From the NCBI GenBank assembly GCA_025558095.1, contig JAIVFI010000025.1:589717-653716 (forward strand): a DNA stretch of 64,000 nucleotides, in the 5' to 3' direction. The position numbers were made by a program, and so were the translations under genes. Shown piece after piece: positions 1 to 8,395 of the stretch (positions are counted from its first letter, which is position 1; every line of letters starts with the position of its first letter). This DNA comes from Hyaloraphidium curvatum (Eukaryota; Monoblepharomycota; Hyaloraphidiomycetes; Hyaloraphidiales; Hyaloraphidiaceae). The notes beneath the pieces were generated by a model, which made no database searches, was not told the DNA's origin, and saw nothing but the letters and a program-made list of their open reading frames with translations.

Positions 1-110
1 CGGTACTGGGCTAGATGAGCGCTGCTTGTACTCGGAGCTTCAATAATCCGACGACATTCAAAGGCACATTTGGCCGTTCTAGCTTTTCCAAACGCTCGGC
101 TGTCGGCATT

Positions 111-1331
111 CTAGAGGCTTCCCCCTGGGTGCCTCTTCCTCACGCCGCCTCGCTCGTTCCCCGCACCGCCCTTCGCACCGCCGCCCGTCTTCATCACGTC
201 GACGAGGGTGTCGACCAACTCCCTCCCTCCGACGACCACCCGATCCCACCACTTGGGGTCGTCCGGCGTGAAGAAGGACTTGCAGTACAGCCGCCACGCG
301 TCCTCCGGGTCGATCGCGAGCTGCTTCTCCCTGGTCGTCAGCGACGGCACCGAGTAGTGGTAGTGCCGGTTCTCCAGCGACATGACCTCCATGTTGCGCA
401 GCCCGCTGTAGGTGCCAAAGTCCTGGTGGATCCCCGTGAGCTTGGCCCTGCCGCCCTTCTTCTCAAGGAGGCCGGCGACGTATGCGTGCACCGAGTTTTT
501 GAACAGCGCCGGGTTGAGCGTGCGCAGGTTCCTGAAGATGGGGTAGGCCTTCCTGAGCGCCTTGATCCTCGCGGCGCCCTCCTCCGACTCGTCGCGCAGG
601 CACATGGTCTGCGACCCGCCCCACTCGTCCCCGATCCCCGTGTGGATGTCGACGATGGCCACGTGCTCGAGGGTGTCGGCCGAAAGGAGGCCGTCGAGGT
701 ACCTGCCCACGCTGGAAATGACGCCCTCGACGCCGTGGCCGCCGAAAAAGACGCCCTCGGGGTTGACGTACTGCGGGAAGCCGACGGCGGTCGAGAGGGC
801 CTTCATGCCCATTGTGCAGGCGCAGACCACGGTGCTGGCCTTGAACCGGAGCGAGGACAGGTACGCGGTCGGGGGCGCGGGCACGTTGAGCAGGCCCTTG
901 TCGACGAAGGGGGTGAACGTCTTGGGCGCGCCCTTGAGGCTGCCCGGGTCCGCAGTCCAGTTGCTCATGAGGTTGACGTTGCTTTCGTTGGCCCACCGGT
1001 TGTTGTGCGTGCCCCAAGGGTTGAGCAGGTGCACGAAGGCGGCGGCAAAGTCGCCGTCGGGGTCGCGGAACGCGTCGGGCAGGCTCCGAAGCAGGTCGAT
1101 CTGGATCGCGGAGCCCGGCAGCGCCTCCACGCCGTGCGTGCCGGCGATGTGGATCAGCAGGTACTTGGGCCGCCGCGACCCGACCAGCGCGACCTGCGTG
1201 TCGAGGTCCACGCCGTCGCGCGGGTCGCGCAGCGTATGCACCGTCGTGAGCTCGCGCGCGTGGGCGCGGGCGGCGGCGGTGAACGCGTCCTTGGCCTCCA
1301 CGTAGTTGCGGAGGACGCGGGTGCCCGACAT
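111..1331 (-). CDS. DUF2817 / M14-like metallopeptidase family protein
   Basis: A single open frame of 406 aa starting at the ATG at 1331. It carries the hallmarks of the DUF2817 family, which is related to M14 zinc carboxypeptidases: an AGTHGVEALPGS motif (His66, Glu69) that would supply two zinc ligands, a LNPWGTHNNRWANESNVN block around residues 108-125, and DIHTGIG near residue 227 that would supply the second ligand histidine. No signal peptide or membrane segment is visible, so it is probably cytosolic; the substrate is unknown. The tail (residues ~385-406) is Gly/Lys/Arg-rich. No intron is needed. The family is common in bacteria and sparse in eukaryotes, so old transfer is possible, but base composition matches its neighbours. 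Family assignment is confident; peptidase activity is inferred. Confidence 0.85.
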   Translation of the reverse strand: MSGTRVLRNYVEAKDAFTAAARAHARELTTVHTLRDPRDGVDLDTQVALVGSRRPKYLLIHIAGTHGVEALPGSAIQIDLLRSLPDAFRDPDGDFAAAFVHLLNPWGTHNNRWANESNVNLMSNWTADPGSLKGAPKTFTPFVDKGLLNVPAPPTAYLSSLRFKASTVVCACTMGMKALSTAVGFPQYVNPEGVFFGGHGVEGVISSVGRYLDGLLSADTLEHVAIVDIHTGIGDEWGGSQTMCLRDESEEGAARIKALRKAYPIFRNLRTLNPALFKNSVHAYVAGLLEKKGGRAKLTGIHQDFGTYSGLRNMEVMSLENRHYHYSVPSLTTREKQLAIDPEDAWRLYCKSFFTPDDPKWWDRVVVGGRELVDTLVDVMKTGGGAKGGAGNERGGVRKRHPGGSL

Positions 1332-2250
1332 GGTGGTTGTTCCGCGGCCGCCGGACGCGTCCTCGGCCTCCCGCTGGTTGCAGAGGACACTGCTGCCGGA
1401 TGTAGTGGTTGATTCGCGGCCGCCGGAGTCCGGGAAGTGTCAGCAGAAATAGTCGGCGGAGCGGGCGGACCCTGGCGCGGCGAATTCAGCCGCGGGTCAA
1501 CCACTTCCCCCGCCACCGCGCCAAGCAGGAAAAAACAACCGGGCCCGATTGCCGACAGAGTGCAGAGAGAAGCAACGATAGACTCGAGCTCGGCTCCTCT
1601 CGGTGCAGCCGCATTCGCGTTCCGCGTCGCTCGGGCAGCGCACCGCGGCTCACTGTCTCGAGGCGAGAACAATGATGGTGATGTATGATACCGGGCAACT
1701 GGGAACATGATCTTGAAGATTCTGCGGGACCTGAGTTCGTTGGGATTGATTGGCGTCGGAGACCGGGATGGAGTGTACTGAGGCGGGTCCTGTGAGGGGC
1801 CGATGTCGCCCAGCTTGTCCACCGTGGACCGGCAGCTCCGCTTTCGCCTCCCTCTAGGGCACCGGGACCGGACGCTAAGCCGCATGCAGACCCGAAGGCC
1901 TTCTGGGAAACGTCGGCGTCGGCGAGGATGCCGAGGGAGCGGGCAGACAGGTAGACAGGAACGGCCCGCGAGGTAGAGCGGCCGGAAAAAGAGCCAGACG
2001 TAATGATCGAGATGAAGATGAGGAATACCACGAGGCCAGATGGTCTGGAGTCGACCTGTCCGAGCTCGTTCTGTCCACGGAGCTCGGGAGTCCGCGCCGC
2101 ACGCCAGCAACACCAGTCGTCGAGTCCGACTCCTCATGCCCGCCCGGCGCCCCGTTCGCGCCGCCGCCGTCTTCTCTCCCTTTCCCGCTCAACTCCACCC
2201 TTCTCGTCGCGCACAGCGCCGGAGCGCACGTCGGGGAAGCGGCCGGCGGA

Positions 2251-2400
2251 GCGCCACGTCATCCGAGCTTTGACTTCGATGCTGGTACCGGCGCCGCCCT
2301 CGGGAGGTGCTGGAGCCGGAACGGGGCCCAAGCAGGGGCCGTATCTCGGCGGAAACCGTCGTGGGAACGGGGGCGAGCTGGACGGACCGGGCGCAAGACA
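2251..2400 (+). repeat. Dispersed ~130 bp repeat, copy 1
   Basis: It begins GCGCCACGTCATC, has a GGCGCCGCC block at 2290 followed by GGTGC(T/C)GG, and ends near GAGC(T/C)GGACGG at about 2375-2385. The order and spacing match copies at 2561 and 4336. No open frame is conserved among copies, so it appears to be a non-coding repeat. Confidence 0.6.
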
Positions 2401-2560
2401 GGGACGGGCTTCCGGCGCGGGGCGCCGTTCTCCCGGACGACGCCTCCCGTACCGGAGCCGGCACTGGTGCCGACAATCCGATGGTCCCCGCGCCCCACGA
2501 GCAGCTGCAAGACGTGTGCGGCGGCGGGCTGCGACCCAAGGGCCGGGAAGTCGAGGGCCA

Positions 2561-2700
2561 GCGCCACGTCATCACCGCTTCTGCCCCGCGTTTGCTCCGG
2601 CGCCGCCTTGCGGGGGTGCCGGTTCGGGCGCGGGGTTGAAGCAGGGGCGTGGAATCGGCGGAGGGGAGAAACGGGGGAGCCGGACGGGGGCGAACGGCGG
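2561..2700 (+). repeat. Dispersed ~130 bp repeat, copy 2
   Basis: GCGCCACGTCATCACC at 2561, GGCGCCGCC near 2599, then GGTGCCGG, a GAAGCAGG-GCGTGG block near 2638-2652 and GCCGGACGGG near 2679. It is the closest relative of the copy at 4336, which repeats all these blocks in the same order. Upstream similarity (CCCACGAG near 2495 and near 4313) suggests the unit is longer than the core. Confidence 0.6.
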
Positions 2701-2997
2701 ATGGCGGACGGCGGACGGCGGTGGGCTTCCAGCCCGGGGCGGGCTGCACTGGCGGACGGCACTTTTGGCACTTTTCAAGTGCTGTCTACCCAACAGTGTC
2801 CTTTCTTCGGGCCGGTCGGGCCGTTGATCTATCCCTGGGGACTGCGCACATTGCGTAATCCGTGGGAACAGACGTAGGGTCTCGCCAGAAGCGGGCGGGG
2901 CGGCGGCCGGAGGGCGGCTGGGGATCGTGCTTGGAACCTTCTGTCGAGAACGTCGAAGATTCCCCGCCCGTCGGTCTCCACCGCGACGACCGCCGCC

Positions 2998-4048
2998 ATG
3001 TCCGCCAAGCTCCCCACTGCAACACCCGCCATGCCCGATGACACCCTCCCGCCGTGGGTCCGCGCCCTCCTCGCCCCCGCCCCCGGCGCCACGCTCCTCG
3101 ACATCGACCTCTCCTCGGCGGCCGGCGCGGGCCGCTACACCGCCGCCTGCCGCGGCGCACCCCTCTTCTCGCGGCACATCTCACGCGCCGTCAATGCGAA
3201 CGTCGACGCCGCGGTGCTCTGCGGCGAAGAGACGTCGGGCGGCAAGGCCGCCGGGACGGGCGAGATGTCGCTGCAGGGCGCGGCGTCAATGGCCGTGCTG
3301 GCAGAGACCATGCGTGATTTGGTCGGCGGCAAACGTTTGGCAAGGATCGAGATTGCGTACAAGGCCGGCGTGCCGGTGCCGGCGTGGGTCAGGTGCACCG
3401 GGCGCGTCACCGCGCTGCGCGGAGCCGAGATCGACACCGAGGCCGCGATCGTCGACCCCGCCACCTGGACCCCGTTGGTTACGGCCAAAGCAACGTGGGA
3501 CTCGCAGCGGACGCGTGGAATCAGGGAATCGGTTCCGGAACACATTGCAGCCGTCGTTTCTCGTGGCCACAAATCGCCAGCGCTGATCGAAGCGGTTGGC
3601 CGCCTGGTCGCGCAGCCCACCTTCGGCGGCAATGGCATGGATAACATGCGGCACTGGAAGCATACCGTGTTTGCCGGGCCTTGCGACGTGTACTGCGAGG
3701 TGGACCGGGAGACGCTGCCGATCGCGCTCTACTTGATGGCCGAGTGGGTTTCTTCCTGCAGCTACGACATGATTAACGAGTGTGACCCGTTGCCCGCTTC
3801 CCGCCTCCAGCACCTCGGCGTGCTTCAACGGCTGGGCCGACGCACAGCACCACATGGTGTTCACCGGCACCCTCTCCTTCGAGTTCGAGCCCGTCGTCAT
3901 CTCCTCGGGCTGGGTGCACTTCGTCTCCCGACGGATCAAGGACGAGTCGAGAAAGATGGCGGTTGAATTCGAGGCGGAGACGGGCTGCGGCGTGCGGCTC
4001 GGGCGCGGGCAGGGGGTGATGGTCAAGGTCGGCAGGCTGAAGCTCTGA
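2998..4048 (+). CDS. Hotdog-fold (PaaI-type) thioesterase-like protein, copy 1
   Basis: Two exons, 2998-3743 and 3811-4048, joined across a 67 nt GTGGGT...CAG intron, give 327 aa. The central part (about residues 80-170) reads as a PaaI-like hotdog: a Gly-Ala helix (LQGAASMAVLAETMRDLVGG), then strands with IEIAYKAGVPVPAW and a closing TPLVTAKATW strand. Such proteins hydrolyse acyl-CoA thioesters. The C-terminal exon adds a second beta-rich block. A paralogue on the opposite strand at 62575-63590 has the same intron at the same codon, which supports the splice. Translation may instead start at the second ATG (3031), which matches the paralogue's N-terminus. No targeting signal is seen. The substrate is unknown; the fold call is by pattern only. 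Confidence 0.7.
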
Positions 4049-4335
4049 TGGATCTGGACTGTGATGGACAGGATCGCAAACAAGGATTAGATGATAGTGG
4101 GCGCAATGTGGTAGTTTCTTCCGCGGATTGCTGGATCTGTTGACTTCGTTTGAACTGGGGCGAAGTGATAACTCGTGCGAGCGCCTTTCCACACTGTCAC
4201 CTTACCGCCGCCCAATTCGCGTCCTGTGAGCACTGCTGCGCTTCACCCTTCACAGCTCGTGTTCTCTCGTCACGCTAGTCTGCTCGGGCGCCCCGCGACG
4301 GGGAACTCGGCGCCCACGAGTTGGGGAGACTTCGA

Positions 4336-4480
4336 GCGCCACGTCACCACCCCGGCTGCGATCCTGGGCAGTTCCGGCGCCGCCTTTCTGGTAGTGCCGG
4401 CGCGAGCACAGGGTTGGAGCCGCAGCGGACGGAAGCAGGAGCGTGGCTGGAACGAGGGAGCCGGACGGGGCCCGGATGAG
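4336..4480 (+). repeat. Dispersed ~130 bp repeat, copy 3
   Basis: GCGCCACGTCACCACC at 4336, GGCGCCGCC near 4377, GTGCCGGCGCG near 4394, GGAAGCAGGAGCGTGG near 4431 and GCCGGACGGG near 4460. Start-to-end anchor distance is about 124 nt against about 118 nt in copy 2. It lies 290 bp downstream of the hotdog gene, whereas copies 1 and 2 lie upstream, so the gene is bracketed by the repeat. Confidence 0.6.
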
Positions 4481-4549
4481 GACAGACGCGGGCTTGACTT
4501 CCGCCGCGGGGGCGCTACTCTGGGGGACAGCTCACTTTCATCCGCGAGC

Positions 4550-6440
4550 CGTCGTTGTCGAAATGGTCGTCCCCGCGGCGATGGCTTGAAGACGGAGCGG
4601 CATGCTAACCGGGCGGTTGCGAGACCGGCCGTGCCTCTGTTAGGAAGCTTGCCGCATCGGCCGTGACTCGGTGGCCGTTGGGCGTGGACCAGTGTCGCAT
4701 CCAGCGAGACCCTGGGCGCCGCGGGACTGGCTGGTCGGCATCCATATAGGGGCATCCTCGTGCATGTCCCGGATTGGTTGATCGGTCGGGGACGCTTCAC
4801 GCATCCAGTGGATTCTTCGGCGGAGGCGGACCTGGACGCTGATGACTCCTTGGCGGGGCCGGCGATCTCGCTTCGCGGATCGCGCGCCCGCCGCGCGATT
4901 CCAGAAGTCGGTATAGCCAGCTCCGCCCGACAGCCAGCACAATTTGGTTTGCGGATTGGTGAACGGCAGAGGGCGGGGAGCGCGGGCCGTGCCGGTGGAC
5001 CGCGCCATGTGCGGTCCGCGTGAAGTGAAGCGATACTCCCCGCCCATGCAGCCTTCGCCGGGACTTCCATCGTCGACCGGAAAGCTCCCGATCCCCTCGA
5101 CGGGGCCTTTCTGGATGGACTGTGGGCAGGGCGGATGACCGGGCAGATCGGACCGCGTTGCGAGCGCGATCCTTTTCCTCTCGGTAGGCCAGCCCTGCCT
5201 CGCCTTCATGCGCATGGGCAATTTCTCATTGGAACACCATTCGTCGACGCTCTCTTGCGGGACTGGTTCGGGACGGACGCGGACGCGGAGGGCTGGGCGG
5301 GGCTGGCGATCGTGCTTGGGATCGCGCACCCCGTGATCCGAAAAAAGGAGCGCGTGCCGAGGTCCCGCCCTACTTGGCCGAGCAACTCGGGTTACGGAGC
5401 TCTGCGCACCATGGACGGGAGTTGGCCGCCGGGCGGGGAGCGCTTTGGCGGCGACGAACCAAGCTGCGGCATGGTCCGCATTGTCCAGCTCCCTGCCCCG
5501 TGCTTGCTACGAGCCCGAGAGCGGTCGCACTTCTGCGATTTGAACCGTTTGTGCAGAGCGGACGGCTGGAACGGACGGTGGGCAGGGCGGGCGACTGGGC
5601 TGATCGGACCGCGCCGCGAGGGCGATCCTTTTCTCCAGCGGTGCCCTGCCCTCGCACGCACAAGCTATCCGATTCCACCCTCTGCTCGACAGCGCTCTCT
5701 TTGGGGACCTGTCCGGGACGGACACGCACGGCTGTGGAGGGCAGGGCGGGGCCGCGATCTGGCTCTGTGGACTGTGCACCGCGCGATCCGTATGTGTAGA
5801 ACGTGGACCCGCCCAATTTGGCATAACGACTTGGTTCTGCGGACGGTGTGAACGAGGACTGGCGGTGGCCACCGGGCGGGGAGCGCGACCACCGCGATGG
5901 ACCAATCTGTGGCGTGGTCCGTGATCAGATGCTAGGGTCTCCCCGCCCCTTGCTCACCACAAGCCCGAAGGGCCCCGATGGACTTTCGAACCATGGACGC
6001 ACTGTGGCGCAAGTATGGCGCAATGCGACCGGAACGGACGATGGGCAGGGCCGGACGATCGTGGCTGCTTCTCGGATCGCGCCGCCGGTGCGATCGGAAG
6101 CTGGATGTCGAGACGGCCCTGCCTTCTCCTCGCAAGCACGAGCATCCCGACGCTACCTTTTACTCGGACACTCGGCTCCTTGGGGCTTTGGGAGGACGGA
6201 CGCCAACGCGGATCAAGAGGGCGGGGGCGGCGATCGGGCTCCTTGCTCGGATCGCATCGCATGCGTTCCGTGCGGAGTATGACCGTCCCCGCCTCGCATG
6301 AGGCCACATCGGATTCGGCTTGGAATGGATCGGGCATCCGGACCCGACGGGAACGGGAGATCGGATTGGGCGGGGCCGCAAGCTGGCACCCGTGGACCGC
6401 GCGGGACGTGCGGTCAGCGGGCACCTGTATACGGCCTCGC
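4550..6440 (+). repeat. Diverged tandem array of ~450 bp units
   Basis: Two anchor strings recur in register. GGGCGGGGAGCGC lies at 4971, 5431 and 5874 (spacing 460 and 443). GGGCGGGGCYGGCGATC-type blocks lie near 4852, 5296, 5744 and 6220. Between them recur TGGTCCG, ACGGNTGGGCAGGGC, GATCGGACCGCG and CCCTGCCCTCGC motifs in the same order, so the array holds about three full units plus partial units at both ends. Units are heavily diverged, and the open frames in them are not conserved between units. An inverted copy sits at the right end of the window (63800-64000). Role unknown; a decayed satellite or mobile-element tail is possible. Confidence 0.7.
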
Positions 6441-6629
6441 CCTTCGCGCTGTTCATTCGTCGACAGTTGACTGTCGGGAAGAGGAAATCGGAGGTCTGCT
6501 TGAGGGACGGCGGTGACGGGACGTGGGAGCTTCTTCGAAAGGATCAGGTTTGCAGTCCAATGTAATCCGTTCGCGCCGGGTATAGTCCGCACCGCCGTCT
6601 TCCCCTCCTACTTCTTTCCCCACTGTCCC

Positions 6630-7526
6630 TCACAGTTTCAGCTTTATCCGGGTAAAGTCCCGCTTCGCCTCGAGCACGACCGTCCGTCCAGCGGCAAACG
6701 GTTCCAGGAGGGCCGTCAGCACGGCCGTCGGCGCGCCCAGCGTCCGGGGATCCGTCTCGAGGGGGTCCGAGGGGGCAGATTCGGCGGCGCGGGCGAGGAG
6801 TTGCCGGAGTTCTCTGTTGTCGAGGATCAGCCCCAAGGATCACGGTCGTGCCGAGCCGTCAGCCCACCTGTGAGTCCATCCCCTCCCCGAAGGATAGTCC
6901 CTCCCCCCGCCCAGCTCCTCCCACCACACCGCCCACCTCCCCCCGTCCTCGTTCTCGTCCCAGTTGGGCAGCACGTCGTCGTTCAGCTCGCCCCCCCTGG
7001 CGACCATGTCCCCCACGCTCCGGGTCATCAGCGCGTCCCTGTGCACCGTCTCTGTCGGCACGGAGCCGTAGCATAGCACGGGGAAGGGTAGCTTCAGGTC
7101 GTTCGGGGTGACCAGCACTCGGGGGGGGGAAGGGGGTTCGCCGGGCTCTGCGGTGGTCCGCATCCCGCGCGTCACGGCGTCCCCGTGCAGCCCGGCCAGC
7201 TGGTTCCTCAGATCGGGGCGGTACGGCAGGATGCACGCGGTGCCGCCCGCCCGCAGCACGCCCATCAGCGCGACGGCCATCTCGGTCAGCCGCCACGCGT
7301 CGCCCGGGTTCCCTTCGAGGTGCGCCGACGGGACGACGATGCCGACGACGTCGCCCTTGCGGAACGGCCACCAGTTGGCGAGCACGTCTCTCAGAGACCG
7401 CGCGAACCGCTGCGAGGCCACGCGGAGGCCGCGGTACGTGAGCTGCGCAGGGCCGGCGCGCAGGGCGATGCGGTCGTCGCGGTCCGGGTCGGGCGAGGGG
7501 GCAAACACGGCGCCGTACGCGGACAT
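6630..7526 (-). CDS. Short acyl-CoA synthetase (ANL)-like N-terminal domain protein
   Basis: Exons 7526-6868 and 6813-6630, split by a 54 nt GTGGGC...CAG intron, encode 280 aa. Residues ~20-105 resemble the start of AMP-binding (ANL) enzymes: RIALRAGPAQLTYRGL, then a helix, then RKGDVVGIVVPS and a MGVLRAGGTACILPYRPD block. The P-loop (S/T-S-G-T-T-G-x-P-K), the adenylate-binding aspartate motif and the whole C-terminal subdomain expected of a 500-600 aa enzyme are absent. It is therefore either a degenerate or truncated gene, or a stand-alone domain with a non-catalytic role. The spliced frame is intact, which argues against recent decay. Function is not assigned. Confidence 0.5.
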
Positions 7527-7696
7527 CGCGTTGAGCCGTCTTCAGGGGGGGTGAGCGTGGGGGAATGAGGACGGGTTGGAGGTGGTTTCGGATCGGCTAA
7601 TCGCGCGGCAGGCCGCGACGAGGGGCCGCCTCATGCCCAGCAGATGTATATGTATAATGAGGAGCTAGCAATCCCACCGTACACTTAGAAATCCCC

Positions 7697-8395
7697 CTAC
7701 GCCCCAAGAATCAGCTCCTCATCTACATTCAAACCAAATGCGACCGGCGCAGGGGCCGGAGCGTTGACAGCGGCGGCTTCGGTGCACAGCTGAAGCCAGT
7801 GTTGGAGTTGGGCCGCGACGCCAAGAGCCCAGGCCACCGCGATCCGTTCGCGGAAGCGCCGCACAAAACGAGAGTAAAGGCCATCGAGGTCCACGGGCTG
7901 CCCATCGCGGCCGACGATCCCGGGATACTGGATGCGCCCCATCTCCGAGGAGAAGCGCGAGAAAGTGGCAGAGACAGCGCTGTACGAATCAAAAGCAAGC
8001 ACGATCAGAGGGTAGAAGTTGGCGTTGAAGACGAAACGGGAGTAGTCCTTCCTGGCGGCCTCGACCCGCCGTTCGACTGCGTGGCCCGGGACCGAGAAGA
8101 CCAGGCCCGTGTGCAAATGGGCCATAGAGGTGAGGGTCTTGATCTCGAGCAACCACCGTTTCCGGGTTTCGCGGTGCGTGATGAGAACGTCGCCAAGGCG
8201 GCCAGCATCCGCAGGCGTGGGCGGGGTGACAGTCTCGTAGCCATGCACAAGGAGGTTTGGCGGCATGGGGTGCACGCGGAGGAGCGGGATGGAGCGAAGC
8301 GCCGCGCGGATGGCCGCGCAAATGTCGTCGTGACCAGGACTGAAGAGATCCCGGCCATAGCAGCCCGAGAACGCGTGCTCCCCCGTCAGCGACAT
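7697..8395 (-). CDS. PD-(D/E)xK restriction-like endonuclease ORF of the retroelement
   Basis: 232 aa from the ATG at 8395. Asp69 (RLGDVLI) followed by Glu84-Ile-Lys86 (LLEIKTL) is a textbook D...ExK nuclease core. Downstream are a Lys-Asp-Tyr helix and a hydrophobic strand (YPLIVLAFDSY), the pattern seen after the catalytic core of retroelement restriction-like endonucleases. It would nick the target DNA to prime reverse transcription. The ATG lies 7 nt upstream of the RT ORF stop (TGA at 8386-8388), so the two ORFs overlap by 10 nt in different frames. The same frame also stays open up to 8470. Either translation restarts at this ATG, or an ancestral single ORF has been frameshifted; the sequence alone does not decide. 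Confidence 0.65.
   Translation of the reverse strand: MSLTGEHAFSGCYGRDLFSPGHDDICAAIRAALRSIPLLRVHPMPPNLLVHGYETVTPPTPADAGRLGDVLITHRETRKRWLLEIKTLTSMAHLHTGLVFSVPGHAVERRVEAARKDYSRFVFNANFYPLIVLAFDSYSAVSATFSRFSSEMGRIQYPGIVGRDGQPVDLDGLYSRFVRRFRERIAVAWALGVAAQLQHWLQLCTEAAAVNAPAPAPVAFGLNVDEELILGA

Larger units (their letters stand above)
1332..2997. other. Gene-poor stretch with two dispersed-repeat copies
   Basis: Long open frames occur here on both strands, but they overlap one another, are Arg/Pro/Ser-rich and resemble no protein, as expected by chance at this GC content. Two copies of a ~130 bp repeat (2251-2400, 2561-2700) lie inside. The last ~250 bp, with an A/T-richer patch around 2760-2800, is probably the promoter of the hotdog gene at 2998. 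Confidence 0.6.

Noticed and set aside
15-1412. 465-codon plus-strand open frame
   Set aside because: It is the reverse shadow of the DUF2817 gene; composition is Arg/Val/Gly/His-rich with no motif, as expected opposite a GC-biased coding strand.
1154-2137. 327-codon minus-strand open frame upstream of the DUF2817 gene
   Set aside because: Overlaps the start of that gene in another frame and is Ser/Arg/Pro-rich with no recognisable sequence.
5135-5851. 238-codon plus-strand open frame inside the tandem repeat
   Set aside because: The frame is not preserved in the neighbouring repeat units, so coding function is unlikely.
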